Program-made: the position numbers and the translations under genes
Shown here: in pieces, positions 6,851-16,574 of the stretch
Position numbering within the stretch: position 1 is the stretch's first letter
Layout: each line of letters opens with the position of its first letter
Assembly (NCBI GenBank): GCA_024235995.1
Contig: JACKLI010000001.1
Location: 1,426,001-1,490,000, forward strand
Direction of reading: 5' to 3'
DNA length: 64,000 bases
DNA from: Burkholderiaceae bacterium
Lineage (GTDB): Bacteria > Pseudomonadota > Gammaproteobacteria > Burkholderiales > Burkholderiaceae_C
Notes under the pieces: generated by a model
Told to the model about the DNA's origin: nothing
Seen by the model: only the letters and a program-made list of their open reading frames with translations
The model's database searches: none

Positions 6851-9097
6851 ATGGCACTGATTGGCAATTTGTCGGCGATGTTCAAGAAGCCCGCCGCCCG
6901 CGATGGTATGGAGCAGGGCGACACGGTGGCGGTGCACGAATTGCCCAGCACCACCGGTTCGGAATACGGGTCCGTGGACCTCGAGAGCGTGGCACCGCTG
7001 CCCGCCGCCAGCGACGTGCTGGCGCACGAGGCCGACGACGCCTTTCCGATCCCCGGCCTGGGCACGCGCACCGCGGCGCAGCACCAGCGCGTGCTGTCCA
7101 TCGTGCTGGCGGCCGCGCTGCTGGCGCTGGCGGTCGTGGTGTTCTGGATGGTGTCCAGCGCCGACCGCACGGCGCAGCAGGTGGGCGCCACCGGCCAGGC
7201 GCTGATGCAGTCGCAGCGCCTGGCCAAGTCGGTGTCGCAGGCCCTGCTGGGCAACCCCGCGGCCTTTGCCGAGGTGAAGGACAGCGCGGCCGCGCTGGCC
7301 GACAACGTCGATGGCTTGCGCGAGGGCCGGCCCGGCATGGCCGCGCTGGGCAGCGCCTACAGCAGCGAGCTGGACAAGATCACGCCCATGGTCGAGCGCG
7401 CGCAAAAGAGCGCGGCCACCATGCTGGCGCAGCAAAAGGTCATGACCCAGGTCGGCACGGGGCTGCGCTTCATCAGTCGCCGGTCGTCCGATTTGTCCGA
7501 GGCGGCCGAGACGGTGTCCGCGCTCAAGCTGCAGCATGGCGCCGCGCCCGCCGAGCTGGCCGCCGCCAGCCAGCTGGTGATGATGGCCCAGCGCATCGGC
7601 AAGTCGGCCAGCGAGCTGTTGACGGTCGAGGGCGTCAGTCCCGAGGCCATCTTCCTGCTGGGCAAGGACCTCAATGCCTTCAAGGAGCTGGGCCAGGGCC
7701 TGCTGGACGGCAACAGCGACCTGCGGCTGGCGCCGGCGCGCGACGCGCAAACGCGCGACGCGCTCGCCGGCATGCTCAAGGTGTTCGAGGACATCCGCGC
7801 CCAGGCGGCCGGCATCCTGGGCAACGTGCAGAACCTGGCGACCGTGCGCGACGCGCAGAACACCATTGCCACCGACAGCGAGCCGCTGCGCAAGGACCTG
7901 GAGGGCCTGCAGGCGCGCCTGGCCGACGAATCCGGCGTGGGCGCAGGCAGCTGGCTGCTGATGGTGCTGGTGCTGGCGGTGCTGGCGCTGGCCATTGCCG
8001 GTCTGGTCTACACCTGGCTGCGGGAAAGCCGCCAGCGCCAGTCGCTGGCCGAGCTGCAGCGCCAGAGCGCCGAGCAGCAGCAGCTGGACGCCAAGCGCGT
8101 CAACGACGCCAACCAGGCCGCCATCCTGCGTCTGATGAACGAGTTGCAGACGGTGGCCGAGGGCGACCTGACGCAGGAAGCCACCGTCACCGAGGACATC
8201 ACGGGCGCCATCGCCGACTCGGTGAACTACACGGTGGAAGAGTTGCGCTCGCTGGTGGGCAGCGTGCAGAGCACGGCCACCCGCGTGGCACAGACCACGG
8301 CGCGGGTGGAAAGCACCTCGTCCGAGCTGCTTGCGACCTCGACGGAGCAGTTGCACGAAATCCGCCGGACCGGCCAGTCGGTGCTGGACATGGCCACGCG
8401 CATCAACGCAGTGTCCGAGCAGGCGCAGCAGTCGGCCATGGTGGCGCGCCAGTCGCTGCAGGCCGCCGAATCGGGCCTGGGCGCGGTGCAGAACGCCATC
8501 GGCGGCATGAACGCCATCCGCGACCAGATCCAGGAAACCTCCAAGCGCATCAAGCGCCTGGGCGAGTCCTCGCAGGAGATCGGCGAGATCACCGAGCTGA
8601 TCTCCGACATCACCGAGCAGACCAACGTGCTGGCCCTCAACGCGGCCATCCAGGCGGCGTCCGCCGGCGACGCCGGCCGCGGCTTCTCGGTGGTGGCCGA
8701 GGAGGTGCAGCGCCTGGCCGAGCGTTCGGCCGACGCCACGCGGCAGATCGCCACGCTGGTCAAGACCATCCAGACCGACACCCAGGACGCCGTGGCCGCC
8801 ATGGAGCGCTCCACCCAGGGCGTGGTGGAGGGCGCCCAGCTGTCCGACCGCGCCGGCACCGCGCTGGCCGAGATCGACAGCGTGTCGCGCCGCCTGGCGC
8901 AGCTGATCGAGCAGATCTCGGTGTCCGCGTCCAACGAGGCCGGCCAGGCCAACGAGGTGGCGGGCAACATCCAGCACATCTTCGCGACCACCGAGCACAC
9001 GGGCGAGAGCACGCGCTCGACCGCGCAGCAGGTGCGCGAGCTGGCCCGCATGGCCGACGAGCTGCGCCAGTCCGTGGCGCGGTTCAAGATCGCCTGA
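6851..9097 (+). CDS. pilJ: Methyl-accepting chemotaxis protein PilJ
   Basis: Inner-membrane receptor of the Pil-Chp pathway, which senses surface contact through the pilin. 748 residues. A cytoplasmic N-terminal tail of about 80 residues leads to a membrane segment (VLSIVLAAALLALAVVVFWM). Two PilJ-type sensory modules follow, then a second membrane helix near residues 371-394, a HAMP region, and the signalling hairpin. The hairpin contains the diagnostic ITEQTNVLALNAAIQAA and GRGFSVVAEEVQRLAERS. The long N-terminal tail before the first helix is typical of PilJ. It starts three bases after the pilI stop codon. Confidence 0.95.
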   Translation: MALIGNLSAMFKKPAARDGMEQGDTVAVHELPSTTGSEYGSVDLESVAPLPAASDVLAHEADDAFPIPGLGTRTAAQHQRVLSIVLAAALLALAVVVFWMVSSADRTAQQVGATGQALMQSQRLAKSVSQALLGNPAAFAEVKDSAAALADNVDGLREGRPGMAALGSAYSSELDKITPMVERAQKSAATMLAQQKVMTQVGTGLRFISRRSSDLSEAAETVSALKLQHGAAPAELAAASQLVMMAQRIGKSASELLTVEGVSPEAIFLLGKDLNAFKELGQGLLDGNSDLRLAPARDAQTRDALAGMLKVFEDIRAQAAGILGNVQNLATVRDAQNTIATDSEPLRKDLEGLQARLADESGVGAGSWLLMVLVLAVLALAIAGLVYTWLRESRQRQSLAELQRQSAEQQQLDAKRVNDANQAAILRLMNELQTVAEGDLTQEATVTEDITGAIADSVNYTVEELRSLVGSVQSTATRVAQTTARVESTSSELLATSTEQLHEIRRTGQSVLDMATRINAVSEQAQQSAMVARQSLQAAESGLGAVQNAIGGMNAIRDQIQETSKRIKRLGESSQEIGEITELISDITEQTNVLALNAAIQAASAGDAGRGFSVVAEEVQRLAERSADATRQIATLVKTIQTDTQDAVAAMERSTQGVVEGAQLSDRAGTALAEIDSVSRRLAQLIEQISVSASNEAGQANEVAGNIQHIFATTEHTGESTRSTAQQVRELARMADELRQSVARFKIA

Positions 9098-9172
9098 CGG
9101 CGGACCGCCCGCCGGGGTGCGCGCACGAGCGGCACGCCGGCCTGTATCCAAGGCTCTGGAGCGCATTCCCTC

Positions 9173-12100
9173 ATGTTCATCGGCCCCTCCTCCGAATCGT
9201 CCGCCGAGCTGGCCATCCCGGCCGGCGATCTGGGGCCCCTGGCCTGGGTGCTGGACGAGACGCGCAAGACCGTCCAGGCCGCCACCAAGGCCCTGCGGCG
9301 CTTCGCCCACGAGGCCGAGCATGCGCGCGGGGTCGATCTCGCCTCGGTGGATGCCAGCCAGCTGCGCACCGCGCGCCAGCAGCTGCACCAGGTGGCCGGC
9401 GCGCTCGACATGGTCGGGCAGGCGGTGGCGGCGCAGATGGTGCGTGGCATGGAGGCGGCGGCCCAGCGCTTCACCGCCCATCCCGAGACCTGCACCGAGG
9501 CCGCCGCGGCCGTGCTCGAGAAAAGCGGTTTCGCGTTGGTCGAGTTCGTCGAAGGCCAGCTGTCCGAGCGCCCGCGCAGTGCCCTGGGCCTGTTCCCCAA
9601 CTACCGGCAGGTGCAGGAGCTGGCCGGCGCCGACCGCATCCATCCCGCCGACCTGTGGGCCTACCCCTGGCGCTGGGCCGAGCCGCAGCCGATGCCGGCA
9701 GCCACCCCCCTGACCGTCGGAGCCAGCGTGCGCAACCGGCTCGACCAGGGCGTGTTGCGCCTGATGCGGCATGCCGACCCGCGCGCCGCCATTGACCTGG
9801 CGGCCGTCAGCAGCCAACTGGCCAACGGCTCGGCACCGGGACGGGGCGCCAGTTTCTGGCGCCTGTGCGCGGGCTTCTTCGAGGCCATCGCCGCCCGGCT
9901 GGTGCCGCTGGATCTGCATGTCAAGCGCGCCGCGTCGCGGGTGCTGCTGCAATACACCAGCCTGGCACGCGGCGAGGCGGCGCTGTCCGAGCGCCTGGCG
10001 CACGACCTGTTGTTCTTCTGCGCGCAGGCGCGCCCGCACGAGGCCGCGCTGCCGCCGGCCCTGGCCGCCGTGCGCCGCGCCTGGGGTTTGCAGGGGCACG
10101 AGCCGGTGGACTACGAGCAGGCGATGTTCGGCCTGTACGACCCGGCGGTGCTGGCGCAGGCACGACGGCGCGTCGAATCGGTCAAGGAAAACTGGTCCGC
10201 CCTGGCCGGCGGCGACCTGGCGCGCCTGAAGCCCAGCGTGGACCAGCTGGGCCTGGTGGTCGAATCGCTGCAGCGCCTGCACCCGGGCAGCCAGCCGCTG
10301 GCGCAGGCGCTGGACAAGGTGGCGCAGCAGGTCCGCCGCTCGGGCCGCGAGCCTTCGGCCGAGCAGGCCATGGAAGTGGCCACCGCCGTGCTGTTCCTGG
10401 AGGCGTCGTTTGCCGAATTCCAGCCTCAGGACGCGGCGTTCTCCGCACGCTTGCAGGAACTGGCCGAACGCCTGGACGCCGCGGCCGAGGGCCGCCCCGT
10501 GGCCAGCCTGCAGCCCTGGATGGAGGAGTTGTACCGGCGCGTGAGCGACCGCCAGACCATGGGCACCGTGGTGGGCGAGCTGCGGGTCACCCTGGCCGAG
10601 GCCGAGCAGCGGCTGGATCAATTTTTCAGGCAGCCGGCCGATCGCAGCCTGCTCGACGCGGTGCCCGATCTGCTGGCCCAGATGCGCGGCGTGCTGTCGG
10701 TGCTCGGGCTCGACCAGGCGGCACTGGCGGTCGCGCGCATGCGCGAGCGGGTCGAGGCCTTGCGCGACGCGGCGGCGCCGGACGCCGCGGTATCCGAGGG
10801 CGTGTTCGAAAAGCTCGGCAGCAGCCTGGGGGCGCTGGGCTTTCTGATCGACACGCTGGGCTACCAGCCGGCCTTGGCGCGCAAGCTGTTCGTCTACGAC
10901 GAGGCGCGCGACGAATTCCGTTTCGTGGGCGGGCGCGTGGGCGCCGCCAAGCCGGCCGCGTCCGGCAGCGCGGCGCCAGCGGATGCGGCCGATGCCGCCG
11001 GCGAGGCGTGCGAGCCGCCGCGCACGCCGGCGCAGCTCGATCGGGTGGCGGCCCAGGCCGCGCTGGACGAGCGCCAGGCGCTGGCGCAGGCCGCCAGCCG
11101 CGCGGCCGAGGCCGCGCGGCACAGGGACGATGCCTTGCTGAGCACGGCGCTGCAGCATCTGCAGGCCGTGGAGATGGCGAGCAGGCCCGCGCCCTTGGAA
11201 CTGCCCGCGACCGCGCCTGTGCCCGAGGACGATGACGACGACCTGCTGGGCATCTTCCTGGACGAGGCCCGCGAGGTGGTGGGCACGGGCCAGGCGGCGC
11301 TGGGCGCACTGGAGCACGATCCGAGCGACGGCGAGCAGCTGACCACGCTGCGGCGCGCCTTCCACACGCTCAAGGGCAGCTCGCGCATGGTGGGGTTGGG
11401 TGAATTCGGCGCCGCCGCCTGGTCGCTCGAGCAACTGCTCAACGCCCGGCTGGCCGAGCACCGGCCCGCCGACGACGACTTGCGCGGCGTGGCCGGGGAG
11501 GCGCTGCAGGCGCTCTCGAACTGGGTCGAGGCGGTTGCGCGCCAGCAGGCCGGTGATTGGTCGGCCGCGCCGTTCGAGGCCATGGCCGACGCCTTGCGCC
11601 TGCGCGGCGAGCGCGTGGGCCTGGCCGTCGCAGCGGCGCCGGCACGGGAGCCGGCTGCCGCCACGCCGCCCGGCGCCGTCGCGCCGAGCCTGGATGCCGT
11701 CCCCGCGCCGGACGAGCGTTCGATCGAGCCACCGGCCGCCGATCTCGCCGCCGGTCAGACCGGCGCATCCGACACCGGGCAGGTACGCGACGGTCTGTTG
11801 CAGGCGTTCGATCTGCCCGACCTGGAACTGTCCGAGCCCATCGTGTTGACGGCGCCGGACGCACCCGTTGCCGACGAGCGCGAATGGGCGGTGTCCGATG
11901 CGATCGACCTGCTCGACGCGGACGCGCCGCCTCCGGTCGGTGACGTGTCCGATCCTGCCGCGCCGCCGCAGGTGCTGGACTTCGAGTTCGAGTTGCCGCC
12001 TGCGGCCGGCTCGGTGGCCGCGCCTCCGGATCTCGCGGGGCCCGAGGCCTCGGTCGAGTGGCCCGAGCTCGCGGTGCCGGCCGACGTGGCGCAGCCGATG

Positions 12101-15040
12101 GTTTCGCTGATTCCCGTGGCGCCCGAGGTTATCCCCACCGAGGCCGCGCCGGCACCCGCGCCCAGCGCCGAATCGGCGGTGACCTCGGTCGGTCCGCTGC
12201 GCATCAGCACGCCGTTGTTCAACGTCTACCTGAGCGAGGCCGACCAGTGGTCGGACCAGTTGGTGAGCGACCTGGCCGAGTGGGGCCGGCATGTCGACGC
12301 CGCCATCCCCGAGCGCGCCATGGCGCGCGCGCACTCGCTGGCCGGCAGCTCGGCCACGGTCGGCTTTGCCGCGCTGTCCGAGCTGGCGCGCGCGGTGGAG
12401 CACGCGCTCGAACGCCTGCAGGGACAGGCCCGCGGCACGGCGCGCCAGCACCAGATCCTGGCGCGTGCGGCCGACGAGATCCGCAGCCTGCTGCACCAGT
12501 TTGCCGCCGGGCTGCTCAAGCAGCCGGACGAGCAACTGCTGGCCGCGGTGCGTGCGCTCGAGCCGGATGAGGCGGAGGCCGGGTCGACCGACATCGCGCA
12601 GCTGCCATGGGCCGTGGCCGACCGGGCGGCGGTGGCTGACGCGCCGGCGGAGGCCGCGCCTGCGCGCGTGCTGCTCGACGATGACATCGACGCGGTCGAT
12701 GCGGTCGACGCCGACCTGTTCGAGATCTTCGCCGAGGAAGCCGACGAGTTGCTGCCACAGCTCAGTGCCTCGCTGCGCCAGTGGGTGGCGCAGCCGCACG
12801 ACACCGCTGCGCGGGCGCAGGCGCTGCGTGTGCTGCACACGCTCAAGGGCAGCGCCCGCCTGGCCGGCGCGCTGCGCCTGGGCGAAATGGCGCACCGTGC
12901 CGAGTCGGCCATCGAGAACCTCGGCACCGAGAACCTCGCGAGCGCCGAGCTCGAACCCCTGCTGGAGCACCTGGACCGCATTCAGGCCGACTTCCAGCAG
13001 CTGCGCCTGCCCGTCGGCGGCGAGGGCCAGGCGCCTGCCGCGGCCCAAGCCCAGCCGGCCCATGCGCCGGTGGTCGAGGCCGCCGACCTGCCCGACGCGC
13101 CGGCGATGCCGATGGCGCGCGGCGAGGTGGCCGAGCCCACGCCCTTCTCGTTCGTCGCCGCGCGCGCCAGCGCCCGCCAGACGGTGCGGGTGCGCTCGCA
13201 ACTGCTCGACCGCCTGATGGCGCAGGCCGGCGAGGTGATGACCTCGCGCGCCCGGCTGGACAACGACGTCACCCAGCTGCGCGCGGCGCTGGCCGAGCTG
13301 ACGGGCAACGTCGAGCGCCTGCGCGCGCAGCTGCGCGACGTCGAGCTGCAGGCCGAGATGCAGATGCAGTCGCGCCTGGCGCAGTCGCGCGACGCGCAGC
13401 AGAGTTTCGACCCGCTGGAGTTCGACCGTTTCACGCGCATGCAGGAGCTGACGCGCATGATGGCCGAGTCGGTCAACGACGTCGCCACCGTGCAGCGCAA
13501 CCTGCAGCGCGCCATCGAGGCCAGCGAGGACGAGCTGGCCGCGCAGACGCGCCAGTCGCGCGATCTGCAGCGCGACCTGCTGCGCACGCGCATGGTCGAG
13601 TTCGACGGCGCGTCCGAGCGCTTGTACCGCCTGGTGCGCCAGGCCGGCAAGGAGGCTGGCAAGCCGGTGCGGCTGGACATCGTCGGCGGCGGCATCGAGG
13701 TGGACCGCGGCATTCTCGAGCGCATGACGCCGGTGTTCGAGCACCTGCTGCGCAACAGCGTGGTGCACGGCATCGAAAGCCCCGACGAGCGCCGCGCGGC
13801 CGGCAAGGACCCCAGCGGCGTGATCACCATCGACGTGCAGCAGGCCGGCAACGAGGTGTCGGTCGTGGTGCGCGACGATGGCCGCGGGCTGGACCGCGAG
13901 CGGGTGCGCCAGCGGGGTATCGAGCGCGGGCTGGTCGGCGCCGACCAGGTGCTGGACGAGCGCGAGATCGCGCAGCTGGTGTTCACGCCGGGCTTTTCCA
14001 CCGCCTCCGAGGTGACCGGCCTGGCCGGGCGCGGCGTGGGCCTGGACGTGGTGCGCTCCGAGGTGCAGGCGCTGGGCGGCAGCATCGAGATCGAGGATCG
14101 CGCCGGCCAGGGCACCTCGTTCCGGCTGGTGCTGCCGCTGACCACCGCCGTGACGCACGTGGTGATGATCCGCGTCGGCGAGCGGGTGGTGGGCGTGCCC
14201 GCCAGCCTGGTCGAGCGCGTGCACCGCAGCCCGGCGGCCGAGCTGGAGCGGGCCTACGCCGAGGGCGCCCTGGCGCTGGGCGACGAGCGCGTGCCCTTCC
14301 ATTGGGGCGGCGCGGTGCTGCAGCATTCGGCGCGCAGCGGCGAGCCGCGCGGCAAGACCACGCCGGTGCTGCTGCTGCGCTCGGCCGCGCAGCGGCTGGC
14401 GCTGCACGTGGACGAGGTGCTGGGCAACCAGGACGTGGTGATCAAGGCGCTGGGTCCGCAGCTGTCGCGCCTGCCGGGCCTGGTGGCCATCACGGCCCTG
14501 GCCTCGGGCGCCGTGACCCTGATCTACAACCCCGTGGCGCTGGTCGCGGTGCATGGCGCGCAGATTCGCGCCTGGGCCGAGCAGGCGGTGTCGGCCGCCA
14601 CGGCACCCGCCGGGCCGGCCGCGGGCCAGCCGATGCCGGCTGGGCATTCGGACATCCCGCTGGTGCTGGTGGTCGACGACTCGATCACGGTGCGCCGCGT
14701 CACGCAGCGCCTGCTGCAGCGCGAGGGCTACCGCGTGGCCCTGGCGGCCGACGGCCTGCAGGGCCTGGAGCGCCTGCAGCACGAACGCCCGGCGCTGGTG
14801 CTGTCGGACATCGAGATGCCGCGCATGGACGGCTTCGACTTCCTGCGCAACATCCGCGCCAACCCGGCGTGGCGCGAGCTGCCGGTGGTCATGATCACCT
14901 CGCGCACGGCCGAGAAGCACCAGGAGCATGCGCGCCAGCTGGGCGCCGACCACTACCTGGGCAAGCCCTACTCGGAGGACGAGCTGCTGGGCCTGGTCCG
15001 CGGCTACGCGCGGGCGGCGGCGGCGCAGCCGGTGGCCTGA
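9173..15040 (+). CDS. chpA: Hybrid CheA-type histidine kinase ChpA/PilL
   Basis: Very large (1955 residues) chemotaxis kinase driving PilG and PilH. Three clear phosphotransfer (Hpt) histidines are visible: FHTLKGSSRM near residue 731, AHSLAGSSATVGF near 1054 and LHTLKGSARL near 1223. A more degenerate Hpt-like segment (LHQVAGALDMVG) lies near residue 70. Low-complexity Ala/Pro/Asp linkers separate them. Next come a dimerisation region, the ATPase domain with LLRNSVVHGIESPDERR and DDGRGLD, a CheW-like domain, and a C-terminal receiver with VVDDSITVRRVTQRLL, DIEMPRMDGFDF and GKPYSEDEL. Pseudomonas ChpA is longer and has more Xpt modules. The gene follows pilJ after a short gap with a GGAG site. 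Confidence 0.95.
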   Translation: MFIGPSSESSAELAIPAGDLGPLAWVLDETRKTVQAATKALRRFAHEAEHARGVDLASVDASQLRTARQQLHQVAGALDMVGQAVAAQMVRGMEAAAQRFTAHPETCTEAAAAVLEKSGFALVEFVEGQLSERPRSALGLFPNYRQVQELAGADRIHPADLWAYPWRWAEPQPMPAATPLTVGASVRNRLDQGVLRLMRHADPRAAIDLAAVSSQLANGSAPGRGASFWRLCAGFFEAIAARLVPLDLHVKRAASRVLLQYTSLARGEAALSERLAHDLLFFCAQARPHEAALPPALAAVRRAWGLQGHEPVDYEQAMFGLYDPAVLAQARRRVESVKENWSALAGGDLARLKPSVDQLGLVVESLQRLHPGSQPLAQALDKVAQQVRRSGREPSAEQAMEVATAVLFLEASFAEFQPQDAAFSARLQELAERLDAAAEGRPVASLQPWMEELYRRVSDRQTMGTVVGELRVTLAEAEQRLDQFFRQPADRSLLDAVPDLLAQMRGVLSVLGLDQAALAVARMRERVEALRDAAAPDAAVSEGVFEKLGSSLGALGFLIDTLGYQPALARKLFVYDEARDEFRFVGGRVGAAKPAASGSAAPADAADAAGEACEPPRTPAQLDRVAAQAALDERQALAQAASRAAEAARHRDDALLSTALQHLQAVEMASRPAPLELPATAPVPEDDDDDLLGIFLDEAREVVGTGQAALGALEHDPSDGEQLTTLRRAFHTLKGSSRMVGLGEFGAAAWSLEQLLNARLAEHRPADDDLRGVAGEALQALSNWVEAVARQQAGDWSAAPFEAMADALRLRGERVGLAVAAAPAREPAAATPPGAVAPSLDAVPAPDERSIEPPAADLAAGQTGASDTGQVRDGLLQAFDLPDLELSEPIVLTAPDAPVADEREWAVSDAIDLLDADAPPPVGDVSDPAAPPQVLDFEFELPPAAGSVAAPPDLAGPEASVEWPELAVPADVAQPMVSLIPVAPEVIPTEAAPAPAPSAESAVTSVGPLRISTPLFNVYLSEADQWSDQLVSDLAEWGRHVDAAIPERAMARAHSLAGSSATVGFAALSELARAVEHALERLQGQARGTARQHQILARAADEIRSLLHQFAAGLLKQPDEQLLAAVRALEPDEAEAGSTDIAQLPWAVADRAAVADAPAEAAPARVLLDDDIDAVDAVDADLFEIFAEEADELLPQLSASLRQWVAQPHDTAARAQALRVLHTLKGSARLAGALRLGEMAHRAESAIENLGTENLASAELEPLLEHLDRIQADFQQLRLPVGGEGQAPAAAQAQPAHAPVVEAADLPDAPAMPMARGEVAEPTPFSFVAARASARQTVRVRSQLLDRLMAQAGEVMTSRARLDNDVTQLRAALAELTGNVERLRAQLRDVELQAEMQMQSRLAQSRDAQQSFDPLEFDRFTRMQELTRMMAESVNDVATVQRNLQRAIEASEDELAAQTRQSRDLQRDLLRTRMVEFDGASERLYRLVRQAGKEAGKPVRLDIVGGGIEVDRGILERMTPVFEHLLRNSVVHGIESPDERRAAGKDPSGVITIDVQQAGNEVSVVVRDDGRGLDRERVRQRGIERGLVGADQVLDEREIAQLVFTPGFSTASEVTGLAGRGVGLDVVRSEVQALGGSIEIEDRAGQGTSFRLVLPLTTAVTHVVMIRVGERVVGVPASLVERVHRSPAAELERAYAEGALALGDERVPFHWGGAVLQHSARSGEPRGKTTPVLLLRSAAQRLALHVDEVLGNQDVVIKALGPQLSRLPGLVAITALASGAVTLIYNPVALVAVHGAQIRAWAEQAVSAATAPAGPAAGQPMPAGHSDIPLVLVVDDSITVRRVTQRLLQREGYRVALAADGLQGLERLQHERPALVLSDIEMPRMDGFDFLRNIRANPAWRELPVVMITSRTAEKHQEHARQLGADHYLGKPYSEDELLGLVRGYARAAAAQPVA

Positions 15041-15059
15041 TGCGCTCTAAAATGCGCGC

Positions 15060-15659
15060 ATGGCCGACGCTGCCCCGTCCATCAACCTGACGAACCACTT
15101 CCTGATCGCCATGCCGGGCATGGAGGATCGGACGTTCGCCCGCAGCGTGGTCTACGTGTGCGAGCACAGCGAGCACGGCGCGCTGGGCCTGATCATCAAC
15201 AAGCCGGGCGACATCAGCATGGCCGACCTGTTCCACAAGGTCGACCTGCCGCTGGCGCGCGCCGAACTGGGCGTGCAGCCCGTGTTCCAGGGCGGCCCGG
15301 TGCAGACCGAGCGCGGCTTCGTGCTGCACGAACCCGTGGTGGCCGAGGGCCTGCCGCCCGATGAATCCCTTTACGCGTCGACCCTGGCGGTGCCCGGCGG
15401 GCTGGAGATGACCACCTCCAAGGACGTGCTGGAGGCCCTGTCCAGCGGCGGCGGGCCGCGCCGGGTGCTGGTCACGCTGGGCTACTCGGCCTGGGACGGC
15501 GGGCAGCTCGAATCCGAGATCGCCGGCAACAGCTGGCTGACGGTGGACGCCGACGCCAACCTGATCTTCGACACCCCCATCGAGCAGCGCTATGAAAGCG
15601 CGCTGGCGCTGCTGGGCCTGCAGGCCTGGCGCCTGGCCCCCGAGGCGGGTCACGCCTGA
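15060..15659 (+). CDS. yqgE: UPF0301 protein YqgE (DUF179)
   Basis: 199-residue YqgE/AlgH family protein of uncertain molecular function. Family hallmarks are LTNHFLIAMPGMED at the N-terminus, ALGLIINKP, VFQGGPVQTERGFVLH, and YSAWDGGQLESEIAGNSWL near the C-terminus. As in most proteobacteria it sits directly upstream of ruvX, sharing one base with it (TGATG). Link to regulation or redox has been suggested for relatives but nothing in the sequence specifies a reaction. Confidence 0.93.
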   Translation: MADAAPSINLTNHFLIAMPGMEDRTFARSVVYVCEHSEHGALGLIINKPGDISMADLFHKVDLPLARAELGVQPVFQGGPVQTERGFVLHEPVVAEGLPPDESLYASTLAVPGGLEMTTSKDVLEALSSGGGPRRVLVTLGYSAWDGGQLESEIAGNSWLTVDADANLIFDTPIEQRYESALALLGLQAWRLAPEAGHA

Positions 15660-16075
15660 TGAACGGGGCGGCGAGCACCAGCGTTCCGGCTCAGGCCAGC
15701 CAGTTCCTGGCTTTCGACTTCGGTCTCAAGCGCACGGGGGTGGCCAGCGGCAACCGCATCACGCGCAGCGCCACGCCGCAGGGCAGCATCCATGCGGAAG
15801 GCGACGCGCGCTGGGCGCCGATCGCCGCGCGGGTGAAGGAGTGGCAGCCCGACGCCCTGGTGGTCGGCGTGCCCCGGCACCCCGACGGCGCCGAGCACGA
15901 CAACACCCGCCGCGCCCAGCGCTTTGCGCGCCAGCTGCGCGCGCGCTTCGGCCTGCCGGTGTACGAGGTGGACGAGCGCTACAGCACCACCGAGGCGCTG
16001 GCGACCGGCGCGCGCGACGCTGATGCGGCGGCGGCGGCCATCATCCTGGAGCAGTTCTTGAGGAGTCTTGCATGA
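15659..16075 (+). CDS. ruvX: Putative pre-16S rRNA nuclease (Holliday-junction resolvase-like) YqgF
   Basis: 138 residues with an RNase H fold. Motifs: FLAFDFGLKRTGVASGN with the first catalytic aspartate, VVGVPRHPDGAEHDNTRRAQ, VYEVDERYSTTEA, and the C-terminal DADAAAAAIILEQFL supplying the last acidic residue. In E. coli YqgF helps mature the 5' end of 16S rRNA. It begins on the last base of the yqgE stop codon and ends overlapping pyrR by ATGA, so the four genes look like one transcription unit. Confidence 0.93.
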   Translation: MNGAASTSVPAQASQFLAFDFGLKRTGVASGNRITRSATPQGSIHAEGDARWAPIAARVKEWQPDALVVGVPRHPDGAEHDNTRRAQRFARQLRARFGLPVYEVDERYSTTEALATGARDADAAAAAIILEQFLRSLA

Positions 16076-16572
16076 GTTCACTGGCTCTGGATGCCGAGGC
16101 GCTGTACGGCGAGCTGGCGCGCGGCGTGCGCGGCCTGCTGGAGGCCGATACGCAGTTGGCGGGCGTGGTCTCGGGCGGCTGGTGGCTGGCCGAGCGCCTG
16201 CAGCGCGAGCTGGGGCGCGCGGGCGCTCCCGGCGCGCTGTCCTCGGCGCTGCACCGCGACGATTTCGCCAAGCGCGGCCTGGCCGGCAGCGGGCAGACCA
16301 CGCTGCCCTTCGAGGTCGACGGCGCCGACATCCTGCTGCTGGACGACGTGCTGTTCACCGGCCGCACCATCCGCGCCGTGGTCAACGAGCTGTTCGACTA
16401 CGGCCGGCCGGCGCGCGTGCGGCTGGCGGTGCTGGTCGACCGCGGCGGGCGCGAGCTGCCGGTGGCGGCCGAGTTCGCGGCGGCGCGGCTGATGCTGCCC
16501 GCCACCCAGTCGCTGGAGCTGGCGCGCGAGGGCGACGGCAGGTTCAGCTTTCGCATCGAGGCACGGAGCTGA
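16072..16572 (+). CDS. pyrR: PyrR: uracil phosphoribosyltransferase / pyrimidine regulator
   Basis: 166-residue type I phosphoribosyltransferase. The PRPP-binding loop ILLLDDVLFTGRTIRA is intact, and VSGGWWLAERL and LVDRGGRELPV match PyrR. In Gram-positives PyrR binds pyr mRNA. In beta- and gammaproteobacteria the protein heads a pyrR-pyrB-pyrC' operon and its regulatory action is less clear. No anti-terminator or PyrR-binding hairpin was recognised upstream. It overlaps the ruvX stop and ends two bases before pyrB. Confidence 0.92.
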   Translation: MSSLALDAEALYGELARGVRGLLEADTQLAGVVSGGWWLAERLQRELGRAGAPGALSSALHRDDFAKRGLAGSGQTTLPFEVDGADILLLDDVLFTGRTIRAVVNELFDYGRPARVRLAVLVDRGGRELPVAAEFAAARLMLPATQSLELAREGDGRFSFRIEARS

Positions 16573-16574
16573 GC

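Noticed and set aside
6236..14953. A 2905-codon open frame on the minus strand opposite pilI, pilJ and chpA
   Set aside because: High-GC mirror frame. The translation is low-complexity His/Arg/Gly/Leu without any domain, while the plus strand holds clear chemosensory proteins.
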